Notes: generated by a model from the sequence alone, not told the origin. A stretch of 64,000 nt of DNA from Gadus chalcogrammus (GCF_026213295.1 NC_079431.1:10083573-10147572), one strand, 5' to 3'. Positions 32,874-47,018 are shown, numbered from the stretch's first letter. Translations and numbers: made by a program.

Positions 32874-33341
32874 TGCCAAACAATCCAACCGTACGAGGAT
32901 AAAAAGATAATCAGACACCCCCCCCAAAACTTTTTTACCTCCAATATTCTGATTTATTTCCATTCTCATAAGAGAGGAATTGGTTTGCTGCGGTTGTCTC
33001 CTTTTTTCACAATCCTACACAATCCTGAGCGACGTAAGAGTCAAGGAAGTGGAGACATTTCAAGAGAGGATTGCTCAAACTTAGGGAATGAAAAGCTCGA
33101 AGAAAAATATGTTTAGAAATTGTGACCTTAGCTTAACAAATTTTTGGCAAACATTTGATCAGTAAATTCCTTCGTTGTACTTTATTTCATATCAGAGTTT
33201 GTGCTTGCCTTAAAGGAGGCTGCTCACTGCTCAATACTTGAGCAGTGTCTTCTGACAGGAGCATTTATCAATATGAATCAATACTAATTGATCTCATAAC
33301 GTTCAATTATTGGAGAAGCCAAGGCAAAGGACAACTCAGTG

Positions 33342-33355
33342 ACACACACACACAC

Positions 33356-33435
<80 letters not shown>
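33342..33435. repeat. (CA)8-(TG)39 self-complementary array
   Basis: CA units directly joined at CACTGTG to a long TG run, which creates an intrinsic inverted repeat. Confidence 0.95.
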
Positions 33436-33436
<1 letters not shown>

Positions 33437-33568
33437 AAGAGATAAAGGGAGAGACAGACAGACCGATTGAGTGAAAGCGAGAGATATAGTAAGAGGAAGA
33501 AGGAAGGGCAACAGTAGCCTAAATGTCTGTATGTGTCCGTCTGAGTGAGAGAGAGTGTGTGTGTGTGT

Positions 33569-33570
33569 GT

Positions 33571-33636
<66 letters not shown>

Positions 33637-33708
33637 AATATGCATAGATATATATACATGTATATATATATAGAGAGAGAGAAATAGTGAGAGAGAGAGT
33701 GTGTAGGA

Positions 33709-33806
<98 letters not shown>

Positions 33807-33892
33807 AAGAGAGAGAGAGAGGGAAATATGCATATATATATATAAATGTATATATATAGAGAGAGAAATAGTGAGAGAGAGAGTGTGTAGGA

Positions 33893-33956
<64 letters not shown>
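33569..33956 (+). repeat. compound (GA)n array with duplicated spacer
   Basis: Three long GA blocks are separated by two copies (about 33633-33720 and 33821-33902) of a spacer reading GGGAAATATGCATA, an AT run, GAGAGAAATAGTGAGAGAG and GTGTGTAGGAGAGAGTGAGA. The unit (spacer plus GA block) is duplicated in tandem. Confidence 0.85.
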
Positions 33957-33958
<2 letters not shown>

Positions 33959-34829
33959 TAGAGCAACAGAGACATCAACAGCAGCGGGAGAGAAACCGAG
34001 AGAGAATGCAGACGTAGGCCTGCTGGAGCAGTGCACCTGCCTCGGTAAACACAGTCAACCATGAGCTTTGAACTGGGGAAGGGGGGGGAAACCAGATTGA
34101 ATGTGACGACCATCGCACTCACAGCCGAGTGTGCAGTCGAGGAGCCGGTGCAGTGGGGATGTGAGGTTGCGGCGGTTAGACACAAATGGATGCACAGCTG
34201 CCACGAGCTGAACTGAAAACAGGAAGCAAACGTGTCACAAAATGTGTCGAAGGTAAAAAGGACCAAGGGTGGCCTCTGTGGTTGGATGATCATTACCAGT
34301 TCCAAACAGGAAACGGTACTTTCAACAACACGGAGATAAGAACAATGGCATAGTCCAAGATGTACAGATACGATTGTATATCCTCCCATTTTAATCAACT
34401 TTGGTATATTTCTATAAAATTCTATAAAAAAATGATTTTCATATATTTCTAGATATATTTTAAGGGTGACTTTATACTCTAGTAAATGAGCATTTGCATT
34501 GAGTTCTGAAAGTACAACTTTCTAGTGCAAAGGGTTCTGGGCCATCACTGCCTTAGGTCGAGAGCAGACTATAACGGGATTGGTTTAACCCATCAGAGAC
34601 CACCAAGGGGACTTTGTTTATGTGTTGATGACTATGCTAACGTCAGCGCATTGCTTGTCATTATCCACTGTAGTGCAGGGGAACACTGTGTTTCTCATGC
34701 CCATGCTGGTTACTAATGTTATATGTAGTGGTAATGTTATAGTGTGTTACGTTGGTTGTTGCCTGACATAAATCATCAATCGTAATTGTCTTCTTTCTCA
34801 GGACACACAGACTCACGGCACAGCACTCG

Positions 34830-35018
<189 letters not shown>

Positions 35019-35577
35019 ACACACACATTGCTAGATCAATGTTTCTTTAAGGGCCAGTTAAATCAGCATTGTTCAGGTATATGAAAGAAGCCTTGAAACA
35101 AACAACGCTTAAGACAATTCCAGCAATCAATTCCTATGCTGGCTTTTGTTTTTTTCCTTGCAACTTGTTGCATAGCAACATAACAAGTGCTGCATGAGGC
35201 ATGTACACCTGTATTACTGGAGTGAATATTTCTGCCACCTTTGATTGCACTCTTTGTTTGAAGTGTAGCCCATTGTCTGCCCACTTTGTCCATCTCAACG
35301 AGAATCTGAAGGGTAGGATCACTTTACATCTCGAGTTTTAAGCACCCCAGATCCTCATTTCAATCTCATTAGGGAAAGACTTAGAACATAAGTAACAGCA
35401 TGGAGATGTTTGAGTCAGGCATTGTAACCTCCACAAAGATGTATAGGAATCTCTGTTGAGTTGGCCCTGTATAGCTCAGACTGGCTCCTATGTAACAGGA
35501 ATCCATGTATGACTTACACTCTTTATACAATATCGTAGTGCTGATCATCGCATTATCGGAGACACTGGTAGGTTAAA

Positions 35578-35640
35578 CTGTGAAGCCCTTTGAGACTGAA
35601 CCGGTGATACACAAATATAATTGAATTGAATTGAAATTGA
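35578..35640 (+). repeat. LINE/SINE tail-like fragment
   Basis: TGTGAAGCCCTTTGAGACTG followed by a short spacer and a degenerate (TTGAA)n tail (AATTGAATTGAATTG) is a common teleost repeat end. Related GCCCTTTGAGACTG pieces occur at 17405-17450 and, more diverged, at 20660-20700. Confidence 0.5.
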
Positions 35641-36095
35641 ATGTTTCCCTAACTTCTTGGTTCATGGTCACACATAAGAATATGATGTTATTCTTCCGGT
35701 TGAGGTGCTTGGGTCATAAGAACAGTAGCAGAAGACGTGAACAGACCTACACCCTCAACTGATACTAAGTCAGGCCAAGCCGGGCTGACACTGAACAATA
35801 GCTGAGGCACTATTTACAGAGAATGCTGTCTCTCCAGCTTTGTCACACCCTTTGGTATGTAGGAATCAGGATATTCCCATGTGCCTGCCGGTGCTCTTGG
35901 TGTCACTGCATCACGTGTGTGTGAGACCAGCCCATTCCCAGAGAGATTACCTTCCGAAACCAACGGTTGAGACACGTCGGCGGTTACGCATGTGGTTTCC
36001 CAAGCACGATCCCACGGTTGCGCGTGCGCTCTAAGGGGTACCAGAGGTCGTTGTTCTAAGGGGGCCACATTTAACCCTAAATAAGATGACCCTCA

Positions 36096-36232
<137 letters not shown>

Positions 36233-37884
36233 ACGCATGCAAACATATATATGGTCGACCACAAGCACACACACACAGACGCGTGCGCAAGCACACATGC
36301 CTTCACACGAAGTGACATGCGCAAACACGCAAACAATCAACTATTTAGTAAGTAATTGCGCCACCAACTAATCCCTCCACTACCATCTAGTGGTTGAATG
36401 CACCAAATAGTTGGCATCACCTATATGTGATATGTGATTTAAAGAAAGTGTTTTATTTATTTTTTGCCAAGCATTAAACAAATGGCACGACCGTGCTCAA
36501 TCCAGGTAGTAAAACCTTTTTTATGTTGTCCTAAAGGTGCAAAATAACTAAATTACAGTACTATAATTAGATGGGCAATCCTGAAGATTGTATTTGGTGA
36601 GACTAGAACAGGGTGCTTCCTATTTCCTATAGGCCTATTTAAGAAATAGTAATCCAACATTCAGAAAGAAATTAAAATAAGCTACGATACGCCGACTCGC
36701 CGCATAGCCTCTTTGTTATTTCAGTATTTTTCCACTAGATGGCAGCAAAAGCCTACCAGTGTCACTTCTCATCTCCTTCACCGCAGTACCCAATAAGCCC
36801 GTTGAGCCTAGCAGACACCGATTAATAACTAGAGGAGCGTCCTCTCCCTCCCCCTCAACCTGGAGTCTCACTTGACAAGCGCTGGCCTCACTTGCACTTT
36901 TGACCGGCGAGTAATTTGCAATGTAAGCTATCCAATTTACAACACCTTCACAAGGGCGCACACTAACGATTATCCATCACAGCGGTTCAGGTTTAACCGT
37001 GCGTGCGTGTCTGTGTGTGCATGTGTGTGCACGTGTGTGCGTCTTTGTGCGCGTGTGTGTGCTTGAGTGTGCACGCGCGTGCGTGTGTGTGTTTGTGTGT
37101 GTGTGTCTTTGTGTGTGCCCCTGTGTGCGTGCACCTGTGCCCCTGTAATTGAGTAAGGAAGAAAGTGTGTTTTATGACCGTCAAGGGGGGGGAAGACAAA
37201 TGCCAGACCAACATCATGTGGGCTAAAAATAAGCAAGCAGACAAGTGTTTGGACATTCTATTTGTTTAGACATTTGTACTTTTTTTTATCACAAATAACA
37301 AACAAGTAATACATCATTGAACAAAATACAAGAATGACAAGATGGAAGAGGAGAGGAGAGATTGTTGAAGGTGAGAGAAAATATCTATGAATACAATTCA
37401 AACAGCAGCGTCCCTGAGACACATCATTTCATCCTCGAAATCTGCTTGATAATAGAAACTGGAGAAACCAAATCTTTCTTTAAAGTCTGTAGCGATCTGG
37501 ACCTCTGCCGTCCATACGGTCTTGAAGTCTGCAGGACCTGAACCACCAGACCCTCACTACATGTAAAAAAGGGCTTTAACTGGAATATGCACGAGTGCAT
37601 TCAACATACGTACAGCACAGACTTTGGGCGAGTCATTTTTTGGGATGAGTTCAATCTCTCCGTTCAAACCGAGGTCCTGACCCCCTTCGGTCAACTTCTT
37701 CCAACATGGCCACCTAATCCTCCCGTGGTCTCTGATTGGATAGGACCACTCCTAACCGCTCCACTGGAACAGCCAATGTGTGGTGAGCATTCTGGAGCCT
37801 ATTGGCGGCCGGGCGTCAACCATGGATGTCATGCCACACACTGGGAGGGGACGAGGTGGTGTATCCCACACCCACATCTTACAC

Positions 37885-37950
37885 TCACTATGTAAATCAC
37901 TTTGGGGGTCTTGAAAAGAGCAATGTAATGGATCACTATTATTATTTTTA
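37885..37950 (+). repeat. LINE tail-like fragment
   Basis: ATGTAAATCACTTTGGGGGT then CTTGAAAAGAGCAATGTAATG and an ATT-rich end resembles fish L2-type 3' ends with CTTTGGGTGTCTTGAAAAGC. Confidence 0.4.
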
Positions 37951-38328
37951 ATCCAAGTATTGTGTGTAGTTGTGTGCTTGTCTACTTGTGTGGATAGTAT
38001 ATGTGCATGTGTCTGTGGGGGGTGTGGTGGAGGGTCAATCCCTTTCAAAAGGGGAAACAGGGGAATCGACATGGTCTGCTGGGCGGACACTGAGCATTCG
38101 TCAGCAAGCTGGGTCTCAACGGTGGCCAACATTTGCCCTAATGGGGTACGATTACACACTTAGTGGCTTCTTCAATGACTTCTGATGAGAGAATCACTGA
38201 GGAAATGGCCACGCACTCATGTGTGTGTAATGAGCTACTGCTGGCTCACTGCTGATTGAGTCGAGCTCATGCAGAGCCAGTGAGAGGCTCGAGTGCTCGG
38301 GGTTGACTCCTTAGCCTCAATAAGAGCG

Positions 38329-38330
<2 letters not shown>

Positions 38331-38417
<87 letters not shown>

Positions 38418-38452
38418 ACACATAGATGCTCACACAAACAGACACACACACT

Positions 38453-38545
<93 letters not shown>
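38331..38545. repeat. double (CA)n array
   Basis: Two pure blocks (38331-38411 and 38456-38545) separated by a CA-rich spacer with ATAGATGCTC. Confidence 0.97.
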
Positions 38546-38547
<2 letters not shown>

Positions 38548-39531
38548 AAGCACAATGTTGACAGACAAATAGAACCCCCTTTTCATGTTTTTTTTCGTTA
38601 AACAACTTTTTGTTTTTCTGTCAATTGCTTTATATTGGCAATCCCGTTTATTCTACCTCGGTGTATGTGTATACGTACATTGAGAGTTTAAAAGTGACAA
38701 TACCATCTCAAGCTCACCTGAAAAAATGGAAGGTAAAGAATATTTGGAGAAAAGTACATGCATCTTATTCTTCCGGCATGGCACTGTGAAGGCAGGACCC
38801 AGACCCTGTGCTCTTTTGCTCTCTCTCCTTTTGTAAACTTAATTCATTTTTGTATTTTTTGCAACACGGTTTATCGCTGTGGAGGTCCCAGTGTGTGATG
38901 AGAATACCGCTTTTCTGCAGGCACAGATAGTCTTTACTTGCCTCGCACGGCTCAAAACAATGTGCTCTGTGATGTGAGACAAATAAAATAAAAAAACATC
39001 TTCATCATAACACGCACATTGTGTGCTGTGGATCATTATGACGCACAATCGCCTCTGGAGACTCCCGCAGTTTATTGGCTTGGATGGCAATGGCACTGCA
39101 GCAAAGTCGCATCTATTAAACAAATCAGCTGGGCCATGTATTAGATTAGCCCCCCCAACCCCTTCACCCACCCTCCGGTAACCCTGTGGAATAAACCCTC
39201 TAATTGACAACATAAGGACAACAGGATCTGAGGTGCTCCTTCAAGATTGTTATGTACAATGAATAGACTTGATGCGGCAAAACGACATTTGGGGTATTAA
39301 AAATGATAAATGGCTGCCAGTCGAGGCTTTCCACTGTCTGCAGCCTGCCATATCTCATTTTTCCTTACCTGTTGATAAATTCCCCTTGTCAGTGATATTA
39401 AAAGCATTTCGCTGCCGAGTCCTTTTCAATAAAGACTCCATATTGTCTGGCAACGTGCACAAGGTAACTGGCAGGTGGTGGCTTGCATCATTACTCCCCC
39501 ACCTCACCCAACACCCACCCTCGCCAACTGC

Positions 39532-39534
<3 letters not shown>

Positions 39535-39588
<54 letters not shown>

Positions 39589-39626
39589 CCCTCTTTCCCA
39601 CTCACTCTCTGTCTCCCTCCCTTTTG

Positions 39627-39692
<66 letters not shown>

Positions 39693-39770
39693 ACTCTGTC
39701 TCCTTCCCTTTGATATTTCTCTCTCTCTCTTTCCTTCTCTCTCTCTGTCTGCTGGACCCCTAACCTTTGA
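39535..39770. repeat. (CT)n arrays
   Basis: Two pure CT blocks (39535-39586 and about 39630-39690) with pyrimidine-rich spacers such as CTCTGTCTCCCTCCCTTTTG. Confidence 0.95.
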
Positions 39771-40870
39771 GGTGAGAAAGGGGCTCCCCCCTGTGGTGAC
39801 GGTTTAATAGTGCAGCAGAAAGTCCAGAGGATGAATTAAATGTTCAGCATCAGCAAGTTAAGCACATAACTTATTCCGCAATGACAGACCTCTGGGACAT
39901 TCTGGAAAGGTACAACTCTCAGCATCCTTCAATACGAGGAGGCTGATTAATTTTTCTCTAGAGAAAACGAACACAAGTTTTCTAAAGTAGAAGGTTATTA
40001 TGTGTAGAGTCAGTGTTTGTATTGATAAATAACAGATACAGTCATACGTTAAAACTAAATATATAAAAAAATGTAATTATCAGATTTTCATCTATGATTA
40101 TGATTACTATGAGTTAACTTTCAATAATATAATTTAAAATTGCAATTTATTTTGAAGTATAGCCAAACCCAACACCAATTGTAGTATAGTTTGCGTTGTT
40201 TACACCCTAGGTTAAACACGTGCTATTGCATGGATGAGCTGTGATTAGCTGATTGAAACAATGTAGGCCTTCCTGCTTATTAGGCGTTGACGCGACACAC
40301 ACCTGTGTCCCGCTTAACGAGTTCATTGTGGTAATTTTGATGTCTTCCATAACCCTAACTATTTGTCACCACGATCCACTTGACTTTCGATTGTCCTTCT
40401 TCTTGCGTGTCTCGCTCCGCCGGTGCCCCCTTGTCAGTCCTCTTTTCTGCGCATGTCCAATTTACCCAGATGTTGTGGCATACTGTCACTGCAGGAGGCC
40501 GATCACCTTTCTTAATCAGCGATACAGAGTTTAAAGATAAGTTTGGACAACGTCAGCTGTATTCCGAATTAATAACCTCTTGTCTTAGCGTATACTCTTT
40601 CAAAGTCAAAGCAACTGAATTGGCCAGCCATACTTTTTGCTCCCTTAATACGCCTATGACTTTTCTCTCTAATATGTCGTCCCCAATATAAAACAAAAAG
40701 AGGCCAAGCTTATAGCAGAAAATAGATTTGGCACGCTCCTTGAAAATGATTAACCTAATACCTACGCTGCAGAAATGATGTCTAATATTAAGATTAGGAG
40801 TAGGCTACAAATAGTTTCGCCTATAATTGTTCGGTTATGGCAATACCTTTTCCTGTAGGACAATCATTTG

Positions 40871-41384
40871 TGACAGGTGCAACTAGAGTCGACGCAATGC
40901 ATAGTGAGATTTTGGGGAACTTGTGGTAGTTGTGAAAACCAATGGCCACTCTTGTCGCGTGAAGAAAGGCGGGTTTTAGGGCAGACCTCGGCCCAATGGA
41001 GGCTTGTGGTAGGAGGGCGGCACGTGAGGTGGGCGTGTCCGGAGAAGGCGATCTTCGCGGCACATTGAATCCAACTCGAGGAGTAATGGCACGAGCCAGT
41101 GCTTTACTATATTGACAAGCGTTACGCCGCGCGCTCCGGAGACTCCCGGGCAGGCAGCTCATCCAGTCTTGTGTTTTTAATCGCAGCAGCACAACGCCAC
41201 AAGCTCCTGGCGAGGCGTGGAGGAGACTTGGACTACTTGCAAAAATCACCAGTTAACCCAAAAAAGTCCTCAACTGACTCACTGACAAGCGTTCCATATT
41301 TTTTTCTTTTTCTTCCTCCAACGGCGCTAGGGGGGTTCGACACCGGACATGTGAATTAAAAGGAGTAACTGTCCATCGCAAACA
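40871..41384 (+). promoter_or_regulatory. erbb4: probable erbb4 promoter and 5' UTR
   Basis: Relatively GC- and CpG-rich DNA directly upstream of the erbb4 start codon, in contrast to the AT-rich sequence before it. It includes GC-box-like motifs (GGGCGG in 41010-41020, GGTGGGCGTG near 41028-41037) and CACGTG at 41022-41027. An in-frame TGA at 41352-41354 shows the ATG at 41385 is not internal to a longer frame. The transcription start is not determinable. Confidence 0.5.
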
Positions 41385-41463
41385 ATGAAGCAAACAGTTC
41401 CCTCGTGTTGCTTGGTCGTTCTCCTGACTTCTCTGCTGTTCCAGGCGACTTCTTCACAATCAG
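41385..41463 (+). CDS. erbb4: ErbB4-type receptor tyrosine kinase, exon 1 (signal peptide; partial gene)
   Basis: The ATG has A at -3. The frame encodes MKQTVPSCCLVVLLTSLLFQ then ATSSQS plus one base, and a strong donor GTGAGTG follows at 41464. Short basic start, hydrophobic Leu/Val core and small polar residues before the cleavage region make a clear signal peptide. Human ERBB4 exon 1 also encodes only the signal peptide, ends in Ser-Gln-Ser and stops in phase 1 at an equivalent place. ErbB4 is a plasma-membrane tyrosine kinase receptor for neuregulins. The position downstream of ikzf2 on the same strand matches the human order. No further exon was recognised, as expected for a very long first intron. 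Which teleost paralogue (a or b) this is cannot be told. The identification rests on a short exon plus gene order. Confidence 0.8.
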
Positions 41464-42218
41464 GTGAGTGTGGATGTTGTCTCCGAAGTCTGGCGTCTCC
41501 AGCCGCTGGTGCGCAAGGTGCGCACTGAGTGGGGCCATTGTGTTCTCCTGTTGGATTGTCCTTCCGTGCGCTCACCTGATTCGGAAGCGCATTGCAATAA
41601 TATAATTTAGATAGATGTGTATTTTGCATATATTTTTTTACGATCATTATCTTCAGGAATCACTGAAGGAATCACCAGCAATAAGGGCAATCGGAATCCA
41701 GAAAGGGCGACATGTTTTGAATAAAAACGCCTCATAATTCAGCTAAACATTCAAAACAGCTACCCAGAAACAGACAGGCCGTAGCCTATATGAAGGTGCC
41801 AAGGTAACTTATCACAGCGAATGTAACGAATGTTGTTACATTCTGCGAGACAGTAACACCGTTTCCGTGCGCCGAGTGGCACTGTTGAATTTACAGAGGA
41901 CTCCAAGCCGTCCCGCGCGTAACATGGACGTGGTAAACAATCCAAAGCGCAGACAATCCATTCCCCAGGTAGCCACTGACATATGGATAACCTTCTGGCA
42001 CACGGTTTGGAGATGTTTCCAGAACCTTATCAATTTATTTTATTTATCTTTCTACCGGATTTGGCGGCCAATTAAATAAAACCATGACATGGTCACCGGG
42101 TTAGCCCCTCTGATATTATGTAGTATGTATGTACTACTGCGGGCCTGGGACAGGCTTATATGTTAATAATGCGTGTCAGCGGAGGACAGAGGTCCCCTGA
42201 AGTTTGTCCCACCAACAT

Positions 42219-42220
<2 letters not shown>

Positions 42221-42310
<90 letters not shown>
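42221..42310. repeat. (TG)45 microsatellite
   Basis: Pure TG, 760 bp into erbb4 intron 1. Confidence 0.97.
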
Positions 42311-42314
<4 letters not shown>

Positions 42315-43185
42315 ACCGCTCGCAAATATATAAGCACTCAAAACGACGTGCGGTCAATTTCCAATTAAAAACGCTCTCTTCCATCATAACCTGCTATCTT
42401 CCCGTCGTTGACGTTTCCCTCGGTTGTTTGACACCACCCCTAGGTGGATTGCATATGGAGTCCACGTGAAATAACCGTCAATTAAAATAATAGCATAATG
42501 CGTGTGAATATGCCCCAGTGTTTTTTGCATGGCGCGTCACCGTAGCCCTGACTGGCAAACAGCCAGCCTGCGCCGGGCTGCCTTCTTACATTAGGTGTTT
42601 TTTATTTTTTTTTCCTGTGAGAGTAATGCAGTATTTGATGGAATGGTTTTTGATAAACAAATGTAGGCCTTTGCCTTGAACAACCTCGACGGGAGGGGAC
42701 AATGTGAGAAGAGACGGTGGATACTGGAAGTAGCCCGTAGTTAAACAACCTTACGCACGAAGCGCGGCCTGCAAACCCGGGGAGAACATTGTAAAGACTA
42801 CGGAATAAGTAAAGGGTGATCATCCAATTCATGGAATTTACGTTCAACGCATTTAAATTACAAACCCAGTACTGTTTTTGACTATTCAATAAGCGGGAGC
42901 ATGTATTTTCTGCAACGTCTAGAAGTTAAAATGTATTGAGTACGACACTTTAATCGACTGACACAGTTCTTAAACACCTTGCGCTCGCAAAGACCTGACA
43001 TTACAATCTGATATTTACGTGGATGGGGAAACACCTGATATACCACAAATACAACTCGTTTAATAGGGGAGGGCCCGCAGAAGAAATGGAGATAGAAAAG
43101 CAATGATCTGGAAAATGCGTACTTTCCAGGGCGCAGGAAGCGTTATCGAGGTGGGGAGGCATCCAATAACGTGGGTTCTCCCTCA

Positions 43186-43337
<152 letters not shown>

Positions 43338-44572
43338 CTAACAACAATGTCCCTGTCCACTCTCGCCTGTGCAGTACTTCAGCTCTTTTAGGGCTGTTCA
43401 TACTTTTACGTCAGACAGAAGAAAGCTTTGAGATGTAACGCCACTAGATTCCAGCGTTCGCACAAAGCCTCTTACAGTCATATCTCTTCTTGACGGTGAA
43501 GCCTGTGACCTCGCTGTATTCATTGAATTTTATTGGAAGAATAGCGGCCTTTGATTTGGTGAGCAGGACTCGACCCCCACTGCCAAGAGGAGACACATGA
43601 AAACTCGCTGTGTGTCCCTCAGACTCTCAGCAGCAGCCCAGATGGCGTACACGGTCAATTGTTTCCGGACCTCGAAGAGGGCACTCACAAAAAAACATCG
43701 AGATGATATTTTATGGGCGGACTGACTTGAGGGGCTGGAGGCTGCCCTGTTAAAACAAGGGGAACCCTCTCCATTAGAAACACGCGTTCATATTAAGAGA
43801 TGGTTGGGAAACGATATATGCATCCCGGTTTGGCACCATGTCCCAGGCCACGTCCACACGTAAATGGTTATTTCTTCAGAAACATTGTATTTTGTTGTGT
43901 TTTCTGGCGTCCCGTCCCCAGCAAAATGCATTTAAAATATTGGAGTGGGGAAAAATGGAATGGCAATGGAGTGGGGGAAGAAAAACAACTGTATAATCAC
44001 GTGTGGACTTGGTCTGAAAACATTCCATTCTAGACCATCGATCTACTCACCCTTTGCTTCATGCTTTGGACACACAATGCCCCTATCGGCGTTCTGTATT
44101 CAGAGGCACGGCTCCATTCAGCAGGCCCAGTTGCCATCTTTGCCGGAGGCCAAGTTCGTTTGTTGATGGGTTCATAACTGGGAGACGTGTCGGCCCGTGT
44201 TGGTGCAAAGATGGTCGGTTTGTCTCGTGGACGACCTTTACGAGAGCTCTGCTGACGTGTTCAGCAGCGGACAATGTGCCCCCGAAACGCTGCCTCCTTT
44301 TCTCCTGCGCTTCACTCAACCCAAGGTTCTGTTCATTGAGAATGTTATGTGGAAGACCTACGTCTCTGAATGAATAAGGGCTGTTGAACCGAACTGTGTG
44401 GGGTTGTTTGAATGGCTGCCTTTATGCTGTTCTTGCTTGAATTGGAAAGGGCAGTTGAACTGTAATTGTTATTGTCTTCTCTATTTATCGGTGTGGATGG
44501 CGTACAAGACAACGCATACACCTTTTACAAGGGACACTCATTTTGGAAGGACTTACGTGAGGTACTCTTAAA

Positions 44573-44603
44573 ACACACACACACACGCACGCGCGCGCGC
44601 GCG

Positions 44604-44691
<88 letters not shown>
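44573..44691. repeat. (CA)(CG)13(CA)n compound array
   Basis: CA block, a GC/CG alternation at about 44587-44612, then a pure AC block to 44691. Confidence 0.97.
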
Positions 44692-44692
<1 letters not shown>

Positions 44693-45013
44693 CATCGGCG
44701 TGCCCTCATGGTTGGTCAATTCCATCACATGTTTTTAAAGGCCAAAATAAAATCAGACGCCTGGACTCTCAGGTTTTCATGTATTTTAAAACCGGACACT
44801 TTTTAAAGGGCCGATAAGACTCCCAATCAGCACCAGCAGAAAAAGGCTTTGCAATAGCAGGGATGTAAGCTCTGCCTTGACAGAAGGGAAAGTCTCATTT
44901 AAGCCAGCACAGGGAACATTGCAACATGTCTTCAGGAGTTCAAGTGTGCGTGTGTCAGTTCGGTGTGACTCGGGATGCCTCTTGTTGTAACTCTGAACAA
45001 TGAGGTCGTCTCT

Positions 45014-45108
45014 GCTCCTCCTCCTCCTCCTCCTCCTCCTCCTCCTCCTCCTCCTCCTCCTTGTCCTCCTCCTCCTCCTCCTCCTCCTCCTCCTCCTCCT
45101 CCTCCTCC
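45014..45108. repeat. (CTC)n triplet array
   Basis: CTC/TCC triplets with one TTGTCC interruption at about 45061. The reverse strand would read as poly-Arg or poly-Gly but has no gene context. Confidence 0.95.
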
Positions 45109-46991
45109 ACACTCCAAAGGCTAGCGGCTGTCAGGCAGTGTGGGCCTTTCTGACAAGCGTGTTCCGAGGGCTTTAAAACTGACAGGGGGCGCTGTAAAAT
45201 GTCTGGAGTGTTGAGAGGGAGTTTTTGGGGCTCCGAACGTATCCTAAGTACATGTATGTGTGAGAGTGCAATTGTGTATTTGTGTGTGTTTGTGTGTGTG
45301 TGTCTGGCAGTGAGTTTGGATTGGGGGTGAGGTGGGAGACTGAAAAAGTGATTGACAGCCTAACCAGACTCTGCCACAGTCTCTCTCCCTCTATTTCTCT
45401 CTAGTGCTCTTGCCTGTCCCTCTCTCCCTCTCCCATTTATGACTGCACTGTGCACTCGTTCTCTCTCCTCCACCTCGGCTTTCATCCCGCTCATTGTGAG
45501 TCCCCCACAAATGGGACTCAATTAAAATGACAATGGAAATACGGCTAATCTTTCCTAAGACACACTCATTACAGCCATATTTAGAATGAAAGCCCGGACG
45601 ATAATTACACCTTTTTAGACATGCGTACAAACTTTTTGGTGGCGTCTGTCTCTCTCGTCTTTCTCTGCCTCTGAAGTGACAATTTGACAGCCCGGAATGA
45701 TTTGTTTTATTCAGTTTTTTTTTTCTTGTTCCTAGTCAATAATGGGGCATGCATAAAAGGATGATAATAGGCTGACAACTTATATGAAAAGCACCGCTCC
45801 GCCTTCTCAGGGACTTTTCTTCTGTGCTTTTTTCCATGTGGGTGTGCAGAGGGACTCTCTCTCTCTTTCTCCCTCTCTCTCTCTCTCCCTCTCTTTCTCT
45901 CTCTCTCTGTCTTCCCCCCCCCCCCCCTCATTCTCCTTCCTCTTTTAGTAATCCCACTTTAAAATATTCATATCTAATTTGCATTTACAATGTAATTACA
46001 GGCGGGCTTTGAGTGATATTGGACACGGCCGCCGGAACACATGCTTCACGCTTAATCTTCATTTGGGCGATTTGTGCGTGTGAATAAATACAAAACAAGC
46101 CAGGGTGCCATATATCGCCGGCGGTGGGTTAAGATAAAGGCCCGACGCACATAGCCACACAAACAAAGGAATGCCTTTTTATTATTATTTTATTTCATAT
46201 TGCTCCTCCTTCTTTCTCTTCCTCGCATCTCTCCGTGGGCCTAATTCGTTTTAAATGGTGTGTCCCGATGGTGCGTCCCTCTGGTATATTATTCATTGTG
46301 CGCTCGGCAGGAGGGTAGGCCCCTTTTTAAACAAAGCACTTACATTGGTGACCTGTAACGAATGGGCTGGCAGTCAGTCGTGACAGGCATCCAGGGCCCT
46401 TTTGGGCACGTGCGTCTCCGGTTGATATGGATAGATGGAAGGGAGGGAAAGATTAGCGGCCCTGATTTAGGCCTGCAGAGGAAGCTGGAGGAATGGAAAA
46501 AAAACCTGTCCGGGGTCTAATGGAGTTACACCTGGACAGCTCCAAGGACGTAGGGGCCATGGCGTCGATGTGAGCTTTTGGTTGCTCCGGTTGATGATGT
46601 ATCGTATGACTTGCGACTCAGAGGCTCTTGGTGTCGTTGGTTAGGACGTATTCAGACATACTGATGCTTTTCGAAGAGAAACTTGAGATCCATAAGGTGA
46701 TGGCGGCGTTGGCATGATTGATTCACCTCAACATTATAGCAAAAATGATGTGAATATATTGGTGGGATCATTACTCGTTTGCATGCAACAACCACGGTCA
46801 TTGACGAGGATTCCCCCCCCCTCAATCTCCTAAAATCATCTCGCATTAGTGCACCACTCTTAATGTAATGCGGCAGAAAACACAAGGGAAAGGACAATGG
46901 GCTTAGATCATTATTACACAGTACTACATCATATTTTCACTATTCTCTGAGATGTCGCTATATAAATCATGTTTTCTTTGTTAGCCTTTAC

Positions 46992-47018
46992 TGTGTGTGT
47001 GTGTGTGTGTTTGTTAGC

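Noticed and set aside
33284..34036. 250-codon minus-strand Ser-Leu-rich frame, and similar frames at 43001-43360 and 62971-63290
   Set aside because: They are translations of (GA/CT)n arrays, which are stop-free in all frames of one strand.
44786..45112. Poly-Arg or poly-Gly minus-strand frames
   Set aside because: Produced by the CTC triplet repeat; no gene structure around them.
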